Of a stretch of DNA of 6,513 nt, positions 1 through 6,281 are shown piece after piece. How positions within the stretch are numbered: the stretch's first letter is position 1; each line of letters opens with the position of its first letter. The notes under the pieces were generated by a model. That model was not told where the DNA came from and did not search any database. It worked only from the letters and a program-made list of their open reading frames with translations. The translations under genes and the position numbers were made by a program. Origin of the DNA: an uncultured Altererythrobacter sp. (GTDB lineage Bacteria > Pseudomonadota > Alphaproteobacteria > Sphingomonadales > Sphingomonadaceae); assembly GCA_938009055.1 (NCBI GenBank), contig CALLIO010000222.1:1-6513 (forward strand). Direction: 5' to 3'.

Positions 1-147
1 GGCGAGGCAACGCCTTCTGCAACCGATACCAGGATGGCCGCCGGTGATGGCGCGATCTGGGCGATTTGGGGCGAGGGTAAAGTGGCTTTCTGGCGCAGCA
101 CGAAAGAGGGTTTCACGCCGCTTTTCTGCTCAGTCTCCGCAAGCTAG
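1..147 (+). CDS. C-terminal tail of an unidentified protein (5' end outside window)
   Basis: Frame 1 is open from the first base to a TAG at 145-147, giving 48 residues that end in ...GFTPLFCSVSAS. The peptide has a protein-like composition (GDGAIWAIWGEGKVAFW, then a Lys/Thr/Glu-containing stretch) and no convincing internal start. The ATG at 34 has only an adjacent AGG and no properly spaced ribosome site, so the frame most likely enters from outside the window. I do not recognise a family. A 48-codon open frame can occur by chance in GC-rich DNA, which keeps confidence low. It lies 138 bases upstream of chpT on the same strand, with no clear terminator between them. Confidence 0.4.
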   Translation, partial: GEATPSATDTRMAAGDGAIWAIWGEGKVAFWRSTKEGFTPLFCSVSAS

Positions 148-227
148 ACCCTGCGCCCATCGTGGCGAATTGGTCCATTCTCCAACAGCTTTTGCTTATG
201 GAAACTGGCGGGCGCGGTTTTTTCCCC

Positions 228-244
228 TTAGACTGTGCATCTAA
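228..244. promoter_or_regulatory. Inverted repeat TTAGA-N7-TCTAA upstream of chpT
   Basis: Two perfect 5-base arms (228-232 and 240-244) flank a 7-base centre, ending 41 bases before the chpT start codon. The spacing and symmetry suit a dimeric DNA-binding regulator, but the arms do not match the TTAA-N7-TTAA motif of CtrA. I could not place a convincing -35/-10 pair around it. A short palindrome like this can arise by chance, so the operator role is only a suggestion. Confidence 0.25.
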
Positions 245-285
245 CGTGCCCAACATAATGAGAAAAGGCTCCGGGATCGCCTGAT

Positions 286-945
286 ATGACGCAAACTTCC
301 GCTACCGAATTGGCCGCTCTGCTTTGCTCGCGCCTGTGCCACGATATGCTCTCGCCCGTCGGGGCCTTGTCCAACGGGCTTGAGCTTTTGGCCGACGAGA
401 CTGATCCTGCCATGCGCAAGCAATGCGTTGAATTGATGGAGCAAAGCGCCACCACTTCCACCAATAAACTCAAATTCTTTCGGCTCGCTTTTGGCGCAGC
501 GGGCGGGTTTGGCGATGCGGTGCCGGTCGAGGAAAGCCAGGATGTGATTAACGCACTGGCCGAAGGGTCAAAAGGGGTGGAGATCAATTGGGCCATCGAA
601 CGATCCAGCCTGCCCAAGCCCGCGGTCAAGGTGATGCTCAACTTCGCCCAGATCGCGATGGACGCGCTGGTGCGCGGCGGAACGCTCGATATTGGCGCGG
701 AATTGCGCGAGGGTGCGGCCGAAATCGTGGTGAGGGCTAGCGGGCCGCGCGTCGCCTTTGACGATGCGATTGGAGAGGCGATTGAAGGCAATATGGCCGC
801 CAGCGAACTTTCCAGCCGCACAGCTGCCGCGCATATGATCGCATTGCTGGCAGAAGAGACGGGCGGCGGGCTGCAATATAAGCGGTCCGACGATGCGCTG
901 GTGCTTGGCGCGGTGCTGCCCCAGCCAGAAGGCATGATTGGTTAG
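286..945 (+). CDS. chpT: ChpT-like histidine phosphotransferase (CckA to CtrA/CpdR phosphorelay)
   Basis: The 219-residue cytoplasmic protein matches the ChpT family (HPTransfase, formerly DUF2328) in length and layout. Residues 9-30 contain the signature LLCSRLCHDMLSPVGALSNG, with H19 followed by D20 as the expected phospho-accepting histidine in the dimerisation helix. Roughly residues 5-75 would form the helical hairpin of the four-helix dimer bundle. The rest, about 90-215, resembles the degenerate histidine-kinase ATPase fold; I see no N-box or glycine-rich ATP lid, as expected for a phosphotransferase that does not bind ATP. In Caulobacter ChpT passes phosphate from the hybrid kinase CckA to CtrA and CpdR and so controls replication and division; the same role is inferred here. 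The ATG at 286 places the His motif where homologues have it. The ribosome site is weak (GGGA at 273-276 at best), and an 8-codon open frame (258-284) ends one base before the start. An amidase gene follows 3 bases after the stop. Confidence 0.92.
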   Translation: MTQTSATELAALLCSRLCHDMLSPVGALSNGLELLADETDPAMRKQCVELMEQSATTSTNKLKFFRLAFGAAGGFGDAVPVEESQDVINALAEGSKGVEINWAIERSSLPKPAVKVMLNFAQIAMDALVRGGTLDIGAELREGAAEIVVRASGPRVAFDDAIGEAIEGNMAASELSSRTAAAHMIALLAEETGGGLQYKRSDDALVLGAVLPQPEGMIG

Positions 946-948
946 CCG

Positions 949-1689
949 ATGGCGGGCCGCGAACCCCGCGACGATACTGGTGACGAATTGGTTCACCGCG
1001 AGCGCCTCTCGCCCAATTGCAACGAGCGTAAGCTGCCGATTTCAATGGCAGTGCTCCACTACACCGAAATGCACAGCGCCGATGAAGCGATAGCGCGGCT
1101 GTGCGATCCAGAAGCGCAGGTCAGCGCGCATTATGTGATTGCCGAGAGCGGCGAAGTGACGCGGCTGGTGCCAGAGGATAAGCGCGCATGGCATGCCGGC
1201 AAGAGCTATTGGCGCGGCGAGCGGGACGTGAATTCGGCCAGCATCGGCATCGAGCTTGATAATTTGGGCCATTATGGCGGCGAACCCGCGCGCGCCTTCG
1301 CGCCTGCGCAGATTGCATCGCTGATCCCGCTGTTGGCGCGGATTGTGAAGGCCTATGATATTCCACGCGCCAATGTGGTTGCCCATTCCGATGTCGCGCC
1401 CGAGCGTAAGCTAGACCCGGGTGAGATGTTCCCGTGGGAAGTGCTGGCCGATCATGGCCTGTGTCTGGCGCGGCCTGAAAAGCTCGACCTGGGTGATCCG
1501 TTTGACAATGACGGCGCGTTCTATCTCGCGCTGGAGCGTTTTGGCTATGATGTCACCGATGGGCGCAAGGCGGTTGAGGCGCTTCAACGGCGCTGGCGGC
1601 CTGAACGCATCGATGGTGAAGTCGATGGGCAAGTTCGCGCAATATTGTTCCAGCTTTTGCTCGACCGGGATCGCGGCGTTACAAGATAG
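949..1689 (+). CDS. N-acetylmuramoyl-L-alanine amidase, AmpD/AmiD-like, with C-terminal peptidoglycan-binding-like domain
   Basis: This 246-residue zinc amidase of the Amidase_2 family cleaves the bond between N-acetylmuramic (or anhydromuramic) acid and L-alanine of the stem peptide. The expected zinc ligands are visible: H37 in VLHYT, H146 in VVAHSDVAP and D156 in RKLDPG. E102 in IGIELDN is the likely catalytic glutamate and K154 sits near the active site. AWHAG at 80-84 is also typical. Residues about 188-240 resemble a PG_binding_1 domain (FGYD...AVEALQRRWRP...IDGEVD...LLL), an arrangement seen in AmiD-type enzymes. Unlike AmiD there is no signal peptide or lipobox: the N-terminus (MAGREPRDDTGDELVHRERL) is polar. 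A cytoplasmic role in muropeptide recycling, as for AmpD, is therefore favoured. The start lies 3 bases after the chpT stop without a well-placed ribosome site (AGAAGG at 927-932 is too far), so translation is probably coupled to chpT. A start nearer residue 33 would remove sequence just before H37 and is unlikely. Confidence 0.9.
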   Translation: MAGREPRDDTGDELVHRERLSPNCNERKLPISMAVLHYTEMHSADEAIARLCDPEAQVSAHYVIAESGEVTRLVPEDKRAWHAGKSYWRGERDVNSASIGIELDNLGHYGGEPARAFAPAQIASLIPLLARIVKAYDIPRANVVAHSDVAPERKLDPGEMFPWEVLADHGLCLARPEKLDLGDPFDNDGAFYLALERFGYDVTDGRKAVEALQRRWRPERIDGEVDGQVRAILFQLLLDRDRGVTR

Positions 1690-1701
1690 GTTTGAAGACA
1701 A

Positions 1702-1765
1702 AGATTTTACAACTTGTCACAGTATAGAGGGAGGAAGTGTGCTTTAAGGCATTCAGATTTTACAA
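1702..1765 (+). repeat. Direct repeat pair AGATTTTACAA, 53 bases apart, in the aqpZ leader
   Basis: AGATTTTACAA occurs at 1702-1712 and again at 1755-1765. With one mismatch the match extends to AGATTTTACAAnTT. The 53-base offset is close to five helical turns, so both copies would face the same side of the DNA. Both lie in the AT-rich spacer between the amidase and aqpZ. This could be a pair of regulator sites for aqpZ, but two short AT-rich matches may also be coincidence. No clean promoter can be assigned; AATAAT at 1778-1783 is a possible -10 element without a matching -35. Confidence 0.4.
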
Positions 1766-1790
1766 ATTCGCTATTTGAATAATCATAACA

Positions 1791-1801
1791 AGGGAGGGGA
1801 G
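1791..1801 (+). promoter_or_regulatory. Strong ribosome binding site of aqpZ
   Basis: The purine tract AGGGAGGGGAG ends 4 bases before the ATG at 1806 and is the best Shine-Dalgarno sequence in the window, which fixes the aqpZ start. Its 3' part creates a GAGTC at 1799-1803, a GAnTC site of the kind methylated by CcrM in alphaproteobacteria. Any functional meaning of that overlap is unproven. Confidence 0.8.
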
Positions 1802-1805
1802 TCCC

Positions 1806-2516
1806 ATGATTAAGAAGTTGGCAGCCGAGTTCTTCGGCACATTTTGGTTGGTTTTCGGAGGTTGCGGTTCAGCCGTGTTGGCCGCGATGTTCTTGACCGA
1901 TCCCGGCGGCGTTCAGCTCGGCATTGGTTTTGTCGGAGTATCGCTGGCCTTTGGTCTGACCGTGATGACCATGGCCTACACCGTCGGCCACATTTCGGGC
2001 GGACATTTCAATCCAGCCGTCTCGCTTGGCCTCGCAATTGGTGGCCGTTTCAGCTTTGGCGAGCTTATTCCCTATTGGGTAGCGCAAGTGCTTGGCTCGT
2101 TTGTTGCTGCAGGCACGCTTTATCTGATCGCCAGCGGCGCGCCCGGATTTGAAGCAGGCGGATTTGCCTCCAACGGTTATGGCGAACTTTCGCCCGGCGG
2201 ATATTCAATGACCGCTGTGCTGATAGCAGAGGTGGTGCTGACTGCGCTGTTCCTCATCATCATCCTCGGCTCAACATCATCCAAAGCTCCCGCTGGCTTT
2301 GCGCCGATTGCGATTGGTCTGGGGCTGACGCTGATTCACCTCATTTCCATTCCGGTTTCGAACACATCGGTTAACCCTGCTCGTTCAACCAGTGTTGCGT
2401 TTTACGCTGACACTGCCGCTGTGCCGCAGCTCTGGCTCTTCTGGGTCGCACCACTGATCGGCGCCGCCATTGGCGCGCTGATCTGGAAGACATTGCTAGG
2501 TGATGCTGAGGACTAA
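1806..2516 (+). CDS. aqpZ: Aquaporin Z, water-selective inner-membrane channel
   Basis: The 236-residue protein of the MIP family closely follows E. coli AqpZ in length and motifs. The first half has SGGHFNPAV with NPA at 69-71 and the second has NTSVNPARS with NPA at 190-192. The predicted aromatic/arginine filter is F49, H178, T187 and R193, the combination of water-selective aquaporins; glycerol channels lack this histidine. HLISIPVSNTSVNPARS (178-194) differs from my recollection of the E. coli segment by only one residue. Six membrane helices are expected at about 8-29, 37-58, 85-108, 135-155, 163-183 and 208-229, with half-helices at the two NPA motifs. It would act as a homotetramer in the inner membrane for rapid osmotic water flow. 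The start is set by an excellent ribosome site, and a terminator follows 32 bases after the stop, so it is probably transcribed alone or as the last gene of its unit. It shows no damage or odd residues. Confidence 0.96.
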   Translation: MIKKLAAEFFGTFWLVFGGCGSAVLAAMFLTDPGGVQLGIGFVGVSLAFGLTVMTMAYTVGHISGGHFNPAVSLGLAIGGRFSFGELIPYWVAQVLGSFVAAGTLYLIASGAPGFEAGGFASNGYGELSPGGYSMTAVLIAEVVLTALFLIIILGSTSSKAPAGFAPIAIGLGLTLIHLISIPVSNTSVNPARSTSVAFYADTAAVPQLWLFWVAPLIGAAIGALIWKTLLGDAED

Positions 2517-2548
2517 GTCCGAACGCATCCGAACAAGGCACTTTGGGG

Positions 2549-2589
2549 AGGGTCGGCTTCGCTTTGGCGGGGTCGGCCCTTTTCCTTTG
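2549..2589 (+). terminator. Intrinsic terminator after aqpZ
   Basis: Bases 2549-2562 (AGGGTCGGCTTCGC) pair with 2567-2580 (GCGGGGTCGGCCCT) as an uninterrupted 14-pair stem that includes several G-U pairs, closed by a TTTG loop. The T-rich run TTTCCTTT follows at once. The hairpin is oriented for aqpZ transcripts and starts 32 bases after its stop codon. Because of the G-U pairs the hairpin is stronger in plus-strand RNA than in minus-strand RNA, consistent with a one-way terminator. Confidence 0.8.
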
Positions 2590-2616
2590 CGCAGCTTGCC
2601 TGTAAAGCGCTGCAGG

Positions 2617-3046
<430 letters not shown>

Positions 3047-3136
3047 TGTTCTTACAGATTAAGCCACGCCGCCCGCGCCCTTCGCCAATCACCGTGCGTT
3101 CAGCCAGATAATGATCTAATATTGGCCTCTATTTAC

Positions 3137-3144
3137 AGGTGGGG
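3137..3144 (+). promoter_or_regulatory. Ribosome binding site of the pentapeptide/LprI gene
   Basis: AGGTGGGG ends 5 bases before the ATG at 3150. An in-frame TAA at 3117-3119 with no ATG after it rules out a longer N-terminus, so this site decides the start. The spacer from rnpB (3047-3149) shows AT-rich -10-like stretches (GATAAT at 3107-3112, TAATAT at 3117-3122) but no convincing -35 partner. Confidence 0.7.
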
Positions 3145-3149
3145 CTGAC

Positions 3150-4649
3150 ATGCTGGACATTTTCGGATCGATTGCGGCGTTGGCGTTGAGCGCGGGTGGT
3201 GAGCATACAAGACCCCTGGAAGCCGACCAGATCGCCAATATCCGCGAAGAATGCGCGCTACCCGCCGATGCCAAATTTGTGGACGCGCGCGGTATGGCGA
3301 GCGCGGATGAGCTGGCGACCTATCTCGAAGCGTTCGATCATCCCAAAGCTGTGGTCTATGGCGCGAAATTTGCGGACGAAGACATCACCGTCATGCTCGA
3401 AAAGCTTCAGGGCGGATGCCTATACGAGGCGGATCTGTCGGGCACCAAAACACCCGGCGGCGAATTCACTTATTCCTCGCTCATCCTGTCCTCAATCGAA
3501 GGCGCTGATTGGTCGGGCATGGAGCTTGATCGCATCCGCTTCATCGGGGTCAACGCCAAGGGTGCGAATCTCGCCGGAGCCAATCTGCGCGGCGGATTGT
3601 GGCGCGGGGCCTATTGGAAGAGCAATCTTGAAAAAGCGGACTTTTCAAACACGCTCATGCTTGGCTTTGCCTTCGAATGCGGGATCACACTGGACGAGGC
3701 ATGTGGCGGCAGTTCGGGTGCCAATTTCTCCCGCGCGGATATGTCGGCAGCCGACCTCGCTGAATTTCCGGTCTGGGGCTATGACGATTTCGACAAGGCC
3801 TTTTTCGAAAGCACCCGCATCCACCCGCGAGCCTTGGCGAACATGTCCGGCATAGAGTGGGGCACAAGCATAGTGCTCGCCAGCTCGCGTAGACCCGCTG
3901 ATGAAGAGGATTTGGGCGGGCGTATCACAGCCCAAGAAGCCCAATCGCTGCGTTCCGATGCGCTGGAGATTGGCCGCGATGCGCCAAGCTTTGATTGCGA
4001 GGATGCGGGCGCTGAGGTTGAGTGGATCATCTGCGGCGATTATCAAAGCCGCCTGCGCAAGCTCGACCGTGATCTCGACAAAGCCTATGCGCAATATCGC
4101 GAGGGGCGGCGGGTCTCTGACCGGACCCAGCGCAACTGGCTCAAGCGACGCAATGCTTGCGAGGATGCCGCCTGTGTCGAACAAGCTTATGAAGACCGGA
4201 TTGGCGAACTTCTGGCCTCGATGGGGACCGAGCTTATTTTGGCTCCCGATGCCAAAATCACCTTTCACCAGGATGTGCTGCGCTTAAGCGATGCGATGCG
4301 GAAGACCGACCTTTACGCGCGCATCCGCCCTGTTCTGGAGCGCGCCGCCATGCAGCAAGTCACTTTGACCGGACTGGAGGATGGTGGCATCAGGATCGAG
4401 GGCGATGCGGTGGGCACGAACGCCCACACTTGCGGCTGGCAAGCCGACACATCCTATGACGCGAAGACCGGCTGGTATGTGGCGCGGGCCGAGGGCAGAA
4501 AGGATGTGCGCATGTTCCGCGTTTGGGGCGGCATGCTTACCCCTGCTTACAGCGGAAATTTGGGCAACACGCCGGATGAAGCGGCCGACTTTATCAGCTG
4601 CGGCGCGCGCGCCAGCTTTGGCGAGATGCAAAACCTGAAAGGGCAGTGA
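3150..4649 (+). CDS. Pentapeptide-repeat protein with LprI/DUF1311-like domain
   Basis: This 499-residue protein has three recognisable parts. Residues about 88-205 form an irregular pentapeptide-repeat region of the A(D/N)LXX kind (EADLSG, EGADWSG, KGANLAGANLRGG, EKADFSN, GANFSRADMSAADL), expected to fold as a right-handed four-sided helix. Residues 280-355 match the LprI/DUF1311 pattern: PSFDC (C283), EWIICGD (C295), LDRDLDKAYAQY, then QRNWLKRRNAC (C337) and CVEQAYEDRIGEL (C342). Its four cysteines are typical of this extracytoplasmic domain; LprI itself is a mycobacterial lysozyme-inhibitor lipoprotein, but most relatives are uncharacterised. Residues 365-499 are unassigned and look beta-rich (VTLTGLEDGGIRIEGDAVG), with C428 and C484. 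Ten cysteines in all favour an oxidising, periplasmic location. The N-terminus (MLDIFGSIAALALSAGG) is hydrophobic but lacks the positive charge of a normal signal peptide, so export is uncertain. It is 103 bases from rnpB and 187 from the next gene. A role in lysozyme tolerance is only a guess. Confidence 0.8.
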   Translation: MLDIFGSIAALALSAGGEHTRPLEADQIANIREECALPADAKFVDARGMASADELATYLEAFDHPKAVVYGAKFADEDITVMLEKLQGGCLYEADLSGTKTPGGEFTYSSLILSSIEGADWSGMELDRIRFIGVNAKGANLAGANLRGGLWRGAYWKSNLEKADFSNTLMLGFAFECGITLDEACGGSSGANFSRADMSAADLAEFPVWGYDDFDKAFFESTRIHPRALANMSGIEWGTSIVLASSRRPADEEDLGGRITAQEAQSLRSDALEIGRDAPSFDCEDAGAEVEWIICGDYQSRLRKLDRDLDKAYAQYREGRRVSDRTQRNWLKRRNACEDAACVEQAYEDRIGELLASMGTELILAPDAKITFHQDVLRLSDAMRKTDLYARIRPVLERAAMQQVTLTGLEDGGIRIEGDAVGTNAHTCGWQADTSYDAKTGWYVARAEGRKDVRMFRVWGGMLTPAYSGNLGNTPDEAADFISCGARASFGEMQNLKGQ

Positions 4650-4836
4650 GCAATGCGCGATTCGCAGCGTCACGATGCCGCAGATGCGGGGTTTAGTTGA
4701 TGAAACACATGCGCAGCGCTGTACTTCCGTGCACGCATTTCAACATGCGCCAATCATGCAATTTTCAAAGAGCCAGCATGAACATAGCGGCGCGGTAAAA
4801 TGTAGGAAAACGGGCGGAATAGTGTAGGATCTGGAG
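4650..4836. other. Intergenic region ahead of the exported-protein gene
   Basis: This 187-base stretch has no gene. It holds three AATGCGC/ACATGCGC-like octamers (around 4652, 4707-4714 and 4743-4750), a small CCGC-AGAT-GCGG hairpin at 4678-4689 followed by GGTTTAG that is too weak to call a terminator, and a -10-like TAAAAT at 4796-4801 without a good -35. A promoter for the downstream gene is expected here but cannot be placed. Confidence 0.4.
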
Positions 4837-6276
4837 ATGGCTTTAACTTTGCGTTCCCTTGCCGTTAAATGCGTGCTTGTCGCGGGAACGCTTGCGGTCG
4901 CCACCCCAATGAGCGCAAAGGCTTGCACCCCACTCCGCGTGACCGTGATCGAGCCCGAAAAGCCCATCGACCGTCGTAGTGGATGCCGCAAAATCTGGCG
5001 GGATCGCGAGCAGATACTCGTAGGTCTGCAAAATGGCAGCGAGGATTATTACAAATACCGGTCCATTATCCAGTCGATGGCTGAAGGAAAGCACGGCTGC
5101 GGCAAAAGGCGTGACTTTGCATTTCAGATGGCTGACACAGCGGTGGGGTCGCCCGTTCGTAGCGGGCTGATCATTGATAGCTACTACCCTGTCGAAACGG
5201 CCCTGAATGACTTTCGTAATTGGGCACCTGACACGCTTTCCAAACCGAGGCGGGACGAGGTTGAGATCGGTGCCTGGATGCTGAGCGAAAATTTCCACGC
5301 AGGGTTTTGCGGCTCGGGCTTTTACATTGACCGATTGCCGCGCGGTTTTGAGGAAGATGCGGTACGCGCGGTTTTGCTGACAGAGCCGTATTGGGAAAAG
5401 TCCGTCGCGCAATTTGGCAATAATCCTGCGCGCGACCGGTTGATCCTGAGCGAATTGATGGCCCCGCGCAGCCCCTATTTCGACCTTCAGAAAGCGGCTG
5501 AACTGGTGCCGCAATTTTATGGCCGAGACACGATTAGAGGACCTCGGCCTAGGCTTCGCCCGATTGATATTGAAGTTGCAGAAGCGATCACAAGCGGCGC
5601 TGCAGAAAAGCCCGACTACGAAGCGGCGGCAGGGCTCCTTAAGGATTACTCGCCTTACGTCACAGACCAGCTTTCTGAAACCGAGCTGGAGCGGGTTAGG
5701 AAGCTGTGGGTGCGCATATCCCAACACCGCTTGGCGAGCGATGATACCGAGCTTAGAAAACATGCGCTTTCCTTCCTCAAATGGGGCGAGCTTGATGTCA
5801 TTACGGGTAAGCCAATCGCTCAAACATTGCCTGAAGGCGCGCAGATTGAGGTTCTGGGCCATTGGCCGGATGGATTGGAACCGGTCGGCAATATCGAGCG
5901 CATCTTGCCCCTCTTGGCGGACAATGGGTCGTTTTATCGGGCTCTGGGCAGTCGGCGCGGCGGGCGTGTTGAATTGGGAGTGATTTTCAGACCTGACGGG
6001 AGTTACCACGATTTGCACGTTACCCGTGATACAGGTTTCGAGCATCCCAGATTGCCGTCGAAGCAGATGTCATTCGGGACCCATGCAAAGAAGCTGGCCT
6101 CACGCTATTTTCGTCCGCATCTCAATAAGATGCAATTGACGGGGTTCGAAGGGCGCTATGCCTATGTGCCTCTGCCAAGCTTTGAATTCAGGGTTGTGGG
6201 CGACAGACCCAAATCGACCGCTGAGTTTGTGGACGGCACCATTGTCATCTCAGGCGTACCTTATCGGGGTAATTAA
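4837..6276 (+). CDS. Exported protein of unknown function
   Basis: The 479-residue product begins with a clear Sec signal peptide: MALTLRSLAVK, a hydrophobic core at about 12-24, and a likely type I site after A29 (SAKA) or A27. C30 follows, but AKAC is not a lipobox, so a lipoprotein is unlikely. The mature part has four cysteines (30, 50, 88, 158), compatible with two disulfides. The middle (about 170-320) is charged and probably helical, with YEAAAGLLKDYSPYVTDQLSETELERVRKLW suggesting helical repeats. Residues about 378-452 (VELGVIFRPDGSYHDLHVTRDTG...KKLASRYFRPHL...FEFRV) faintly recall the TonB C-terminal fold, with a strand, a DG turn, then a helix ending in RYFRP. That resemblance is weak and no transmembrane anchor is retained. 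I recognise no enzyme motif. AGGA at 4826-4829 lies 7 bases before the ATG, and an in-frame TAG at 4825-4827 blocks a longer start. Its stop overlaps that of the convergent dehydrogenase gene by 4 bases. Confidence 0.78.
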   Translation: MALTLRSLAVKCVLVAGTLAVATPMSAKACTPLRVTVIEPEKPIDRRSGCRKIWRDREQILVGLQNGSEDYYKYRSIIQSMAEGKHGCGKRRDFAFQMADTAVGSPVRSGLIIDSYYPVETALNDFRNWAPDTLSKPRRDEVEIGAWMLSENFHAGFCGSGFYIDRLPRGFEEDAVRAVLLTEPYWEKSVAQFGNNPARDRLILSELMAPRSPYFDLQKAAELVPQFYGRDTIRGPRPRLRPIDIEVAEAITSGAAEKPDYEAAAGLLKDYSPYVTDQLSETELERVRKLWVRISQHRLASDDTELRKHALSFLKWGELDVITGKPIAQTLPEGAQIEVLGHWPDGLEPVGNIERILPLLADNGSFYRALGSRRGGRVELGVIFRPDGSYHDLHVTRDTGFEHPRLPSKQMSFGTHAKKLASRYFRPHLNKMQLTGFEGRYAYVPLPSFEFRVVGDRPKSTAEFVDGTIVISGVPYRGN

Positions 6277-6281
6277 CCCCG
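6265..6281. other. Hairpin spanning two overlapping convergent stop codons
   Basis: CGGGGT (6265-6270) and ACCCCG (6276-6281) pair as a perfect 6-base stem around the loop AATTA, which carries most of the shared TTAA stop overlap. Being symmetric, it can form in transcripts from either side. Neither side has a T-run, so it is not a standard intrinsic terminator. It might still act as a weak two-way transcription end or a 3' RNA stabiliser. Confidence 0.4.

Noticed and set aside
190..223. A possible terminator at the T6 run before chpT
   Set aside because: No hairpin directly precedes the T-run; nearby short complementary stretches are only 4 bases long and badly placed.
44..244. A 66-codon plus-strand open frame near the left edge
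   Set aside because: The product is Arg-rich and low-complexity, has no ribosome site, and overlaps the more protein-like frame that ends at 147.
228..935. A 235-codon minus-strand open frame opposite chpT
   Set aside because: The sense strand encodes a recognisable ChpT with its His motif. The antisense product is a Ser/Ala/Pro-rich sequence without a family pattern, as expected from the complement of GC-rich codons.
3125..3145. A small hairpin (GCCTC with GGGGC) that could mask the ribosome site at 3137-3144
   Set aside because: It has only five pairs including one G-U and an 11-base loop, too weak to support a regulatory claim.
4707..4750. Repeated ACATGCGC octamers in the spacer before the exported-protein gene
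   Set aside because: Eight-base GC-rich matches at irregular spacing are likely by chance, and there is no extended similarity around them.
4843..6045. A 400-codon minus-strand open frame opposite the exported-protein gene
   Set aside because: It lies wholly within the sense gene, which has a ribosome site, signal peptide and coherent protein. The antisense product shows no domain or export features. Length alone is weak evidence in this composition.
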